Position numbers and translations under genes: made by a program. Below are positions 1-7,701 of a stretch of 8,489 nucleotides of DNA, piece after piece. The stretch is from positions 1-8,489 of the forward strand of contig CAJQPD010000206.1 in assembly GCA_905480085.1 (NCBI GenBank), read 5' to 3'. Under the pieces are notes generated by a model. That model did not search any database, was not told the origin of the DNA, and saw only the letters and a program-made list of their open reading frames with translations. The first letter of the stretch is position 1. Each line of letters opens with the position of its first letter. Source of the DNA: an uncultured Acidimicrobiia bacterium (GTDB lineage: Bacteria > Actinomycetota > Acidimicrobiia > Spongiisociales > JAENVV01).

Positions 1-3000
1 CTTCACCGCCGACGGCATCACATCAAACATGCGCTTGACCCACGGGTGCTGCCGCTTCTCCACCACATACTTCCGTGGCCCGGTACCCGGCACCTCCTCG
101 GCGAACCCGCTGTTCGCACCCGTGTTGGAGATCATCCCTGCCGACAGCGGCTTACGGAACGACGTGCCCACATTCTCGGCGAGGATGCGCGACACCTCTT
201 CGATCTTCCACGCATCCAACGCCTCGTCGGCCTTGCTGCCCGTCAAGTACAGGTCCCCCGCGAGAGTCGCCTCAGCAGAAGTGATCTCGCCCGATGCGAC
301 ACGGGCGGCAACAGCCGGGTTCTCCAAAGCCTGAGGGGCGGCCTGCCTGGCCCTTTCCACGTTCATGGTCGTCACGTGCATGATTCGCTCGATCGTGGCT
401 TCGTTGATCTTCCCCTTCGTCATGTCGATGAGCGCCGAACGTGACGTCGTCTTCGACAAGACCCGCATCGCGTACCGACCGGCCTTACCCATCGCACCCT
501 CAACGGACCCGCCGAAAAGGAACCTGTTCGTCGCATCCAGGTCGACCGCGCCACGCCCCGCCTCATCAAGGTCGGCACCGGCCGCGATCCGAAGACTCTC
601 CAACGACTCCTCTCCGACCGACATCTCCTGAGCCAGACGGTTCATCCGCTGCGCGGTCGCCGACAACCCGGCAGCCTGCTTCTGCGACGCCCCATGCAGA
701 CGCTCACGGTCAGCATCCAAGGCTTCACGGCGGGCCTTCAGGGCAGCGGCACGACGCTCACGGGCCGCACGGGTGTAGTTCGGGGCAGACTCAAACCCAA
801 CCTTCGCCGCCTGCCACTTCTCCAACGTCTCCCTGAGTTCATCGTCGAAGCCCTGGATACGTCGATCCAACTCGGCCCGCTCAGCGTGGGGCATATCCGG
901 GGAGTTCTTGGCCTTCTCAATCAGGTCGTCACGCTGCTGCTGCAAACGGACCATCGAGTCCTGCAACTCGTCGACCTGCTTGCCCATCTGGCTTGCGTCG
1001 TCCAACACCAACGCCAAGCCCTCTTCGTCGACCTTGTGCTCAGTCCGCACACGAATGTCGGTGTCTTCGGCGAGCCTGCCGATACGCGCCCGGTACGACG
1101 CCATGTTGCCGTTGTAACCCCACCACACGCCGTCGAGGTTCGCGGCGTCCTTGGAGATCAGCCCGGCGATACCGTCGAAGCCGTCCTCGCGGATCACCCG
1201 CTCCACATATGTGGCAAGACCAACCCGGTTCAACCCTTCGAGGAGGTCACCCCACGTCACCGGACCAGCGTTCGGCGACAGCATCGCCATCACATCGTCG
1301 CCGAGCGTCTCCGACTCCACCCACGACTTGACGAGAGCCTCAGTCATCTCGCCGTCACTGATGCCTGACCTGCGGGCCTCAGCCTTCAACTTCTTCACCT
1401 GGGCGGACTCCGGGGCAAGAACCTCTTCCGACAGGCGGTCGAACAGGCGTTTCACCACCGACTCCGGCACCTCGCTGGCCGCACTCAACAGTTGCGGCTC
1501 CACGTCACCAACCCACGCCGCCACCATGTCTTCGCCGTCCAACGCACCAACCGTGAACCGCATGTTGTCCACATCGGTGAGGTCGCCGACAGTGACATCA
1601 CCAGGCAAGGTCCGCAGGGCCTCCACAGCCTGAATCTCGTAGTCACGCAGGTCGCCCGGCTTCTTCTGAACGTAGTCGAGCATCGCGGTACGCAACTGCT
1701 CCCACGAATGGATCGGCACCTCGCGGCCCTGCGACCCGAACTGCTCCGCGAACTCTTCTGCGGTGTAGTAGCGGCGGGCGCCCTTCTCCGACTTCAGAGC
1801 AACCCGGTCACCGGCCTCCACGACCGTCCACGGCTTCCCGTTACGGGACACCGTGTCCCCAACCGAAGCCACCCCATACCCGATCTTCGCCGACAACGCC
1901 GTCGTGTCGTCGGCCAGGGTTCCCTCACGCGCCAGGCGACCATTCACCTCACGAGACTCGTCAGCATTGTTCTTCAGCCGCGCCGACGTGCGACCCACCA
2001 TGCCCAAGTTCCCCTGGCGTTCCTTCTCGACCTGGGCAGAAACACGCCCCGTGGACGCCTCCTCCACCTCGTCGAGGAGACGCGCCACATCCGCCTGCCG
2101 TGCCAGATTCTCATTCTCGACGGAGATACGCCCGATCGTTTCCTGGGTTTCGTCGATCTGCTCCTCGATCGCGGCACGACGATCCAAGTCGTCAGCGGCC
2201 CTCGCCCAGTCGTCTTTCAACCCCTTCAGGCGGGCCTCAGCCTTCGGCAGTTCCTCAACGTTACGGGCCAGCCGCCCAGCAGCCATCGCAGCCTGCCGCT
2301 TCGTCTTCCCGAACGACAAAACCCCGGTGCCCGGCTCCATACCCACAGCCTTGCGTGACCCGCGCACAGCAGCCGTTGTCGGCTTCGAGATGACCGGGGC
2401 AGTCGTAGCGAACTTCGCCACCTTCGACGGCAACCCCAACCCGGCAGCCCACACCGTCGGATCAAGAAGAACAGCGGACGTGAAGTCAACAACACCCGAC
2501 CACTGGCGGTACGCAAGACTGTTCGGGTCCTCAACAAGGGCACCCGCAAGTCCCCGGCCGAACGTGAACGCCTGCTCGTTGATCGTGTACGCCCCGGCAG
2601 CAGCCTCCAACTGCCGGTTGAAGATGTCGGACTCCTCGTTGATGAACCAGCCGGTACCGACGTCGATGCGTTCCCCACGCGCGGCAGCAAGCATCATCTG
2701 ACCCATGTACGTCTGTTCCCACGGGTTGATGTAGTCGTCGCCCTCGATCATCTCCCTGATCGCGGCCACCATCGGGATGTACCCGAAGATGTCGGCAAGG
2801 ACATCCCCGGCGTCCCCACCATCAGACAAGGTTCGGCCAACGTTCCTCGACGCACCAACCAGGCCCTCATACGGCATCGACAGCGTGTACAGGAACGTTT
2901 TCGCCGCGTTCTGCAACTGCCGGATACTCCACCCGGCAGCCCCTGTCTCGGTCCAGCCCTGCTCGGCGTTCTCTCCTTCGCCGGGGGCGTTTGTGGGGAT

Positions 3001-3642
3001 CAGGTTCACAACCTGGCCCTGGCCGTCACGGATGACAACATCGCCCTTGCCGACCTTGACGACAGTCCCGCTGGGGAGAGTCACCGTGCCTTCGGTGGTC
3101 CGGTCGAACCGGACACCTGTGCCGATCCCGACAGGCGAACCCGTGGTGTGGTCAATGTTCTGGGCGAGAAGGTTCGTCACGCCCTGCTCGTCGAGGGCTG
3201 CGAGGGCCGGGTCGACCTCCCCACCAACCCCACCCGACATGGCAACACCGAGGAGCATGTCCGGCGACATCATCGGATACTGGTCGGCAAGCCCTTTCAG
3301 GCGTTCCGTGATGATGTCCGCGTTGACGCTGCCTTCCTGCACGCGCCTCTCGAACTGCCAGCGGTGATTCTTCTCCACGGTGTTGCGGTTGTAGTCGGGG
3401 CCGAAATGCGGGCCGTACCCCATGTTGGACAGACGCATCCGCGACTTCCGCACATTCGCGTACGAGTGATACCCAGGTGAGTACCATTCGGGAAGTTTCT
3501 TCGGCAACGTCGGCGCATTCAGGATGCTGTAGTCAAGCCTCGGCGACGACGACTCGGACGCTGTGGCCGCTTCCAGGTCAATGTCGTACGTCTCTGGGAA
3601 GATCGGCTGACCCTCAATGGGCTCCGGGGTCGTCTGAGTCAC
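1..3642 (-). CDS. Giant putative virion protein, at least 1214 aa, 3' end outside the window
   Basis: The frame is open without a stop from GTG 3642 to the left edge (1214 codons). The GTG overlaps the previous stop (GTGA); only a weak AGG precedes it. Residues 1-60 are polar. Around 180-215 there is a short beta-rich stretch (TLPSGTVVKVGKGDVVI). Residues 290-430 hold mildly hydrophobic helices, including VVDFTSAVLLDPTVWAAGLG followed by PSKVAKFATTA. This style is seen in large internal virion or tape-measure-like phage proteins. Residues 455-560 and 875-1015 are long, charged coiled coils. A small SH3-like beta unit lies at about 590-625 (VGDTVSRNGKPWTVVEAGD). Residues 795-854 contain DGFDGI followed by a Trp/Tyr-rich strand. 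There is no capsid signature. A DNA-ejection or internal virion protein is my best guess; tape measure or a minor head fusion are alternatives. The call as a gene is firm, the function is not. Confidence 0.85.
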   Translation of the reverse strand, partial: MTQTTPEPIEGQPIFPETYDIDLEAATASESSSPRLDYSILNAPTLPKKLPEWYSPGYHSYANVRKSRMRLSNMGYGPHFGPDYNRNTVEKNHRWQFERRVQEGSVNADIITERLKGLADQYPMMSPDMLLGVAMSGGVGGEVDPALAALDEQGVTNLLAQNIDHTTGSPVGIGTGVRFDRTTEGTVTLPSGTVVKVGKGDVVIRDGQGQVVNLIPTNAPGEGENAEQGWTETGAAGWSIRQLQNAAKTFLYTLSMPYEGLVGASRNVGRTLSDGGDAGDVLADIFGYIPMVAAIREMIEGDDYINPWEQTYMGQMMLAAARGERIDVGTGWFINEESDIFNRQLEAAAGAYTINEQAFTFGRGLAGALVEDPNSLAYRQWSGVVDFTSAVLLDPTVWAAGLGLPSKVAKFATTAPVISKPTTAAVRGSRKAVGMEPGTGVLSFGKTKRQAAMAAGRLARNVEELPKAEARLKGLKDDWARAADDLDRRAAIEEQIDETQETIGRISVENENLARQADVARLLDEVEEASTGRVSAQVEKERQGNLGMVGRTSARLKNNADESREVNGRLAREGTLADDTTALSAKIGYGVASVGDTVSRNGKPWTVVEAGDRVALKSEKGARRYYTAEEFAEQFGSQGREVPIHSWEQLRTAMLDYVQKKPGDLRDYEIQAVEALRTLPGDVTVGDLTDVDNMRFTVGALDGEDMVAAWVGDVEPQLLSAASEVPESVVKRLFDRLSEEVLAPESAQVKKLKAEARRSGISDGEMTEALVKSWVESETLGDDVMAMLSPNAGPVTWGDLLEGLNRVGLATYVERVIREDGFDGIAGLISKDAANLDGVWWGYNGNMASYRARIGRLAEDTDIRVRTEHKVDEEGLALVLDDASQMGKQVDELQDSMVRLQQQRDDLIEKAKNSPDMPHAERAELDRRIQGFDDELRETLEKWQAAKVGFESAPNYTRAARERRAAALKARREALDADRERLHGASQKQAAGLSATAQRMNRLAQEMSVGEESLESLRIAAGADLDEAGRGAVDLDATNRFLFGGSVEGAMGKAGRYAMRVLSKTTSRSALIDMTKGKINEATIERIMHVTTMNVERARQAAPQALENPAVAARVASGEITSAEATLAGDLYLTGSKADEALDAWKIEEVSRILAENVGTSFRKPLSAGMISNTGANSGFAEEVPGTGPRKYVVEKRQHPWVKRMFDVMPSAVK

Positions 3643-4019
3643 TGCGGGCCTGCCATGTCACGCATCGCCTGCGCCTGGTTCACAAGCCGCAACAGGAAAT
3701 CTGACCCTGTCTCCTTGTACAGCGTTTGCAGCATCATGATTGTCCTGTCGTTGCTGATGCCTGGGCCTTGCGTCAGCCCTTCCGGTCCGGCACCAGGGCC
3801 AACGGGCAGGCCAGCGGTGAGGGGCCGCTGGTCACCGGACGGGTCACCAATCGACGGGGTTTCGTCGGGGGTGGTGAACTGGGGGCGGGGAGTTTCCGCA
3901 CCCGTGGTCGCCTGGCCCGCCGCTGGTGCCCGGTTGGCGTTCAGATCAGACCTGTTGGTGTACGAGGCACCGGGGGTTCCCTGCCTGGGACCACCATGAC
4001 CGGACGGCTGTGTCGTCAT
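3639..4019 (-). CDS. Pro/Gly-rich phage protein after the portal, 126 aa
   Basis: The 126-residue product has a disordered, Pro/Gly/Thr-rich N-terminal two thirds. It contains short motifs such as PGASYTNRSDLN (16-27) and RPLTAGLPVGPGAGPEGL (65-82). A compact helical C terminus follows (NDRTIMMLQTLYKETGSDFLLRLVNQAQAM, about 90-119). There is no membrane segment or cysteine. It overlaps the portal stop as ATGA and the giant gene start as GTGA, so the three are surely co-translated. AAGGGG lies about 10 bases upstream of its ATG. Proteins of this look follow the portal in other actinobacterial phages, as far as I recall. A role as a small head, scaffold or head-tail accessory protein is plausible but unproven. 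Confidence 0.85.
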   Translation of the reverse strand: MTTQPSGHGGPRQGTPGASYTNRSDLNANRAPAAGQATTGAETPRPQFTTPDETPSIGDPSGDQRPLTAGLPVGPGAGPEGLTQGPGISNDRTIMMLQTLYKETGSDFLLRLVNQAQAMRDMAGPQ

Positions 4020-5821
4020 ACCCGCGTCACCCCTTGGCTGTTAGGCGCACCAACAGAAGGAGCCATCCCTTGCGTTGGCATCCTTAGGCTAGCCAGCATC
4101 GACGTCAAGTCAGAAGAACCTTGACCGACCCCCGGCACCGGGGACATGGCTTCCGGGTTCCCCGACAGGGCTGCGGCGGCAGGACCCGCACCCGGTGGGG
4201 TTTCCTGCTCGGCCTCGGCTTCTTTCTTCGCGTCTTCTTGGACTTTCGTGATCGCATCGGCCAGTTCCAACTTGTCGGCCTTCACGATCCGCATGATGCG
4301 GGCCAACGCCTCGGGAGGTATCCGCCCGGACGCCGCCTGCTGCTGCAACCCCGACATCAACGCCGTTTCGAGGCCCTCGGCGATGATCGAGTCGTGCTCT
4401 TTCTCCGGGGAGTCCACATACGGGTCGAGTTGGGCTGCCGTCTCCTTCGACATGATGCCCAAGCCGACACGCTGCCCCAAACCAACGATGAGGCTGTTCA
4501 CATCCGACCCGGACGCCGGGTACGACACCGTCGACTCCGTGGACTTCTTGAACACGATGCCCGACACGTACGTCACGGGCTTGTCGGAGTTCCCCAAGCC
4601 CTTCTTGATGGTGCGGGTGGTGTCCCCGTCGTACGTCAACGACATCTCAGCGGCAATGGTGTTCTCAACCGCCAACGCATCAGCGAGGAGGTCTTGGGCG
4701 TACGCGATGGGCATGTCGATCGTCGCCGACAGGACCGCGTCGCCGCGCCGACCCGTGCGAAGGTTCGACCCGGACTCCCCACCGAACTCGGGTGGGATGC
4801 CACCAGTGACCCGCTGGTTGCGTTCCAGCCGGTCGATCGTCGGATTCGTCAGATACCCCGGCTGGGGGTTGATCTCCCTGATCGTCCCACCAGACACCAC
4901 GGACACCATGCCGGTGCGGCCATCGTGGGGGCCGTCGATGAACTGGGCGACCTCACCGGGCCGTGATTCCAGATACGTGTCAGGGAAGATGCCCTTCTGG
5001 ACGGCAAGAATCTCCAACGCCATCAGTGTGGCCTGCGCCTCGTACATGCCGATCATCTGGTCGAACTGCCCAGCCAGCGACTCCATGCCGGTGCGTTGCG
5101 CGTACGTCGCCGGAGTCAACCCCAGGCCATGAGCCCAGTTCTCCAAGAACGACGAACGCCGGTTGCCGTACTTGTCGCTGCCCTGGCAGACAAGGGCGTG
5201 CTGCTCGGAGTCCATGTACTCGATGAGGGTGACCCGGTCCCCGTCCTGGGCGTCAACACCGAGGGCTGCCCGCGCCTGCGCCTCATACCCGTCGGCCCTC
5301 ATCTGCCCCATCGACGACTGGTACGCGAAAATGATGTCTCGCGGGTTGGGGTGCAGGTGGTGGGGGTCTGGTGCCGGGAGGGCATTCAGCGGAGAACGGA
5401 TCGTCCACGACGGGCGCCCCGCCTGCCATGTCAGCACACAAGCCGACGCCCCGTACCCCACAAGGTGCCGGGCACGCAGATGCATCTTCAGGGGCAGCCT
5501 GTCCTCAGCCCACCACCCGCCGACGACACGGGCAGCAGTCGAGGCCCGCCTGTCTTCGCGGCGCTGGTCTTCCAGCCGCCCCATCTTCTCGGGGAGGACC
5601 CGAATGTCGGGGATCACCGAGGCGATACGGCCACCCATCTGGTCCACGCCCTGTTGGAGAAGGTTCGGCACCGGGGGCTTCTCATGCTCGGACGCCTCCG
5701 GAAGGTTGACCACAAGGTCACCTTCGTACGCGGTACGAACCCTGCCCATGCCGCCAAGGACCCGCCCATACGAGCGTTTCCTCTCTTCGTACAGGTCGCA
5801 GATTTGCTCCTTGCCGAGCAC
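4016..5821 (-). CDS. Portal protein, 601 aa
   Basis: The portal is the dodecameric ring at the head vertex through which DNA enters and leaves and on which the terminase docks. The assignment rests on position directly after the terminase, on length, and on portal-style sequence. Residues 10-35 (YEERKRSYGRVLGGMGRVRTAYEG) and 50-72 (PPVPNLLQQGVDQMGGRIAS) resemble the N-terminal helices of actinophage portals. An alpha/beta wing spans roughly 115-330. The segment GGIPPEFGGESGSNLRTGRRGD at 340-361, followed by long helices to about 395, fits the stem and tunnel-loop region. Residues 450-540 are helical. The tail from 541 is a low-complexity Pro/Gly/Ala/Ser segment, probably disordered. The GTG start has an AGGAGG site. 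The end overlaps the next gene as ATGA. Function is not proven by a signature motif, since portals have none. Confidence 0.9.
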   Translation of the reverse strand: MLGKEQICDLYEERKRSYGRVLGGMGRVRTAYEGDLVVNLPEASEHEKPPVPNLLQQGVDQMGGRIASVIPDIRVLPEKMGRLEDQRREDRRASTAARVVGGWWAEDRLPLKMHLRARHLVGYGASACVLTWQAGRPSWTIRSPLNALPAPDPHHLHPNPRDIIFAYQSSMGQMRADGYEAQARAALGVDAQDGDRVTLIEYMDSEQHALVCQGSDKYGNRRSSFLENWAHGLGLTPATYAQRTGMESLAGQFDQMIGMYEAQATLMALEILAVQKGIFPDTYLESRPGEVAQFIDGPHDGRTGMVSVVSGGTIREINPQPGYLTNPTIDRLERNQRVTGGIPPEFGGESGSNLRTGRRGDAVLSATIDMPIAYAQDLLADALAVENTIAAEMSLTYDGDTTRTIKKGLGNSDKPVTYVSGIVFKKSTESTVSYPASGSDVNSLIVGLGQRVGLGIMSKETAAQLDPYVDSPEKEHDSIIAEGLETALMSGLQQQAASGRIPPEALARIMRIVKADKLELADAITKVQEDAKKEAEAEQETPPGAGPAAAALSGNPEAMSPVPGVGQGSSDLTSMLASLRMPTQGMAPSVGAPNSQGVTRV

Positions 5822-5825
5822 CGGG

Positions 5826-5831
5826 CCTCCT
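5826..5831 (-). promoter_or_regulatory. Ribosome binding site of the portal gene
   Basis: AGGAGG on the minus strand begins inside the terminase TAG stop and lies 4 bases before the GTG start at 5821. The consensus core supports the GTG start despite the short spacing. It suggests tight coupling of portal and terminase translation. Confidence 0.75.
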
Positions 5832-7659
5832 ATGCGCGTACCAAACCTCTGTGGGCATTGACGTCGAGCCCAGTCTTACGGTAGCGGCCCCGAGTGGTTT
5901 GTGGCGAGAGCCACCGTGTGGTGAGGGTGGCGAACCATGTCATCATCACCATGTCCGTTGTTGCCCCCGTCGGGTACTTCTTCGCCTCATCAACAAGCGG
6001 GTAGATGTTGAGACGGGCCTCCGGGCCACCATTCGGCAACCGGATCAGCCCATTCTTGAACCAGCGTTCCAACGACTCCACCCCATACTCGGGGTCAGCC
6101 TTGTTACGGGCAGTGACATGCGGGTTGATGTGACAACCAGTTGTCGTCTGCCACTTCTGCACATGTGGTTGGGTCACCAAATACTTTTGGGCCGCGTTGA
6201 TCTCAACAACAACCATCGTGATGGGTGCGTTCGTCGACTGCGACTCATACCACCAGTCCTGCAACAGCCCAGCGAACCTCCCCGAGTCCATGTTGTAGTC
6301 GAGGAACCCCGAGGACTGCATCCGGGTTCGTTTACACCGGACAAGGGACAACTTGTGACCATCCCACGCCCACCACCCGATACCCCAAAACTCTGACGGC
6401 GACGGGTCGATGGTGAGGAACCCCGCCTGTATCCCATCAGGTGGGGTGAGGGTTCGGTCTTTGTCGTAACACCCTGGGGCGAGGAAACCATCATCATCAA
6501 CACCCCCATCAAGCCACGCCTGCTGCACAAGCCCACCGATGACAACATCGTCGCGCTGCTGATACATCAGGTTGTAGGTGCGGGGCTCGTTCTGCTCCAC
6601 GGTCTGCAACGTCTTCCACGGCAGCCGCCACGGGTCAAGAAGACACCCATCGGGCCACGCCTGAACATCGTCATGGTTCCCGTTGCAGGTGTCGTCGTCG
6701 TGCGCCCGGTACACCACATGGGAATACTTCGGCCGGTCGTCCAACGTTCGCAGGTCGAGGGCATACCTGTACAGGTCGTCGGCGGCGATACGTTGCCCTT
6801 GGAGGATGAGGAGCCCCCCAGGTTCGAGACGTGTCTCGGCTTCGGTGGAGAACCATTCACGTAGCGCCCGGTTGGCGTCTTCGGTGCGGGTGTTCCTGCG
6901 GTCAACAAGGTCGTCCCACACAACAAGGTCGAACCGTCCGCCGAGGAACCCGGAGTCCTGCCCCCATGCGGACACGGTGGGTTCCTTGTCGTCCAACGCC
7001 TGCCCAGACAACTGGCGAACAACGAGGGCTTCGTGACGCCACAGGTCGGAGCGCCCTTCGGGTTGGAATGGTGAGTAGTCCTGGGCCATGGCGGCGGCGG
7101 CATCTTGGACGAGCCCTTGGGCGATGAGGTCGGGGTCCTGCTTCAGGGCGGCGTCGCGTTCCAGGGTGCGTTTCAGTCTGCCGACGTACATGCGGGCTTG
7201 GCGTTCGGTTCGGGCACCTAACTGGATGCGGATGGTGCGGTCGCGGGCGATGAGCCAGGCGGGGATGTCGTGGGTGAACAGGGTGGACTTGCCGGACCCT
7301 GGTGGGCAGTTGATGACAGCGTATTCGCGGTCACGGGTTTCGAGGTATTTGAGGACGTCGTAGGCGGCGCGTTCCTGCCATAGCGATGACCGTCTGCCGG
7401 TGTAGCGGAGCCGGAACAGGGCGAAGTCGTCGAGGGCCAACTGGGCGTTCTCGTCGACGGTTTGGGGAACCATGTCGCCTGCGACGACGTAGTAGCCGCG
7501 TTCGTTGGCGATGCGGATGCCGGACGAGGACGGGTCGCGGCGCTCAAACCTGTAGGCGGTGGATTTGTCGAGTCCGGCGATGATGGCGGATTTGGCGATG
7601 CTGTTGCCCCGGTTGCGGGCGTCGAAGTAGGCGATCCACTTGTCGGCGGCGACGGGCAT
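5830..7659 (-). CDS. terL: Terminase large subunit (DNA-packaging ATPase and nuclease), 609 aa
   Basis: This is the phage motor that cuts concatemeric DNA and pumps it through the portal into the empty head. Residues 7-40 form a helix-turn-helix-like segment (SIAKSAIIAGLDKSTAYRFE). The ATPase has Walker A PPGSGKST at 119-126, Walker B FDLVVWDD at 243-250, and a coupling-motif-like LILQGQR at 284-290 followed by ADDLYRYA. The nuclease has FLTIDPS with Asp418, VVVEINAAQ with Glu486, and a C-terminal DEAKKYPTGATTDM in which Asp569 is the likely third metal ligand. A length of 609 aa is at the long end for terminases, partly from the N-terminal segment. The ATG at 7659 is the only common start before an in-frame TAG 27 bases upstream. 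It has no clear ribosome binding site, only GGGCGG close to the ATG. Codon wobble differs between the two halves. The stop TAG overlaps the portal gene's ribosome binding site. Confidence 0.97.
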   Translation of the reverse strand: MPVAADKWIAYFDARNRGNSIAKSAIIAGLDKSTAYRFERRDPSSSGIRIANERGYYVVAGDMVPQTVDENAQLALDDFALFRLRYTGRRSSLWQERAAYDVLKYLETRDREYAVINCPPGSGKSTLFTHDIPAWLIARDRTIRIQLGARTERQARMYVGRLKRTLERDAALKQDPDLIAQGLVQDAAAAMAQDYSPFQPEGRSDLWRHEALVVRQLSGQALDDKEPTVSAWGQDSGFLGGRFDLVVWDDLVDRRNTRTEDANRALREWFSTEAETRLEPGGLLILQGQRIAADDLYRYALDLRTLDDRPKYSHVVYRAHDDDTCNGNHDDVQAWPDGCLLDPWRLPWKTLQTVEQNEPRTYNLMYQQRDDVVIGGLVQQAWLDGGVDDDGFLAPGCYDKDRTLTPPDGIQAGFLTIDPSPSEFWGIGWWAWDGHKLSLVRCKRTRMQSSGFLDYNMDSGRFAGLLQDWWYESQSTNAPITMVVVEINAAQKYLVTQPHVQKWQTTTGCHINPHVTARNKADPEYGVESLERWFKNGLIRLPNGGPEARLNIYPLVDEAKKYPTGATTDMVMMTWFATLTTRWLSPQTTRGRYRKTGLDVNAHRGLVRA

Positions 7660-7683
7660 GCCGCCCAGGGTAGGGCACGGGTT

Positions 7684-7701
7684 TTTCTAGGGGTCTAGAA
7701 A
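7684..7701. repeat. Perfect 7-bp inverted repeat before the terminase gene
   Basis: The plus strand reads TTTCTAG-GGGT-CTAGAAA: two perfect 7-base arms around a 4-base loop. It covers the TAG stop of the 71-aa gene and sits 24 bases upstream of the terminase ATG, in the largest non-coding gap of the window. Neither strand has a run of T after the hairpin, so it is not a standard intrinsic terminator. It could be an operator, an RNA processing or translational-control hairpin, or chance. Confidence 0.6.

Noticed and set aside
243..250. Walker B with Asp-Asp rather than Asp-Glu in the terminase as a sign of a dead ATPase (numbers are residues)
   Set aside because: An Asp pair at this position is common in several phage terminase families and Walker A is intact, so inactivity is not suggested.
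694..2701. Long plus-strand frames in the left third (694-1368, 1492-2358, 1853-2701)
   Set aside because: The minus strand is a single uninterrupted frame through this region with sensible protein features. The plus frames are low-complexity shadows.
4121..5884. Long plus-strand reading frames opposite the portal (for example 4121-4966, 4146-5132 and 5096-5884)
   Set aside because: They lie antisense to a clear portal gene and have Arg/Pro/Ser-rich composition typical of shadow frames in GC-rich DNA. They show no domain and would conflict with a continuous minus-strand operon.
7684..7701. Intrinsic terminator at the inverted repeat
   Set aside because: The stem is only 7 bp and AT-rich, and neither strand has a T run after it. 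On the minus strand it is followed by AA and CCC.
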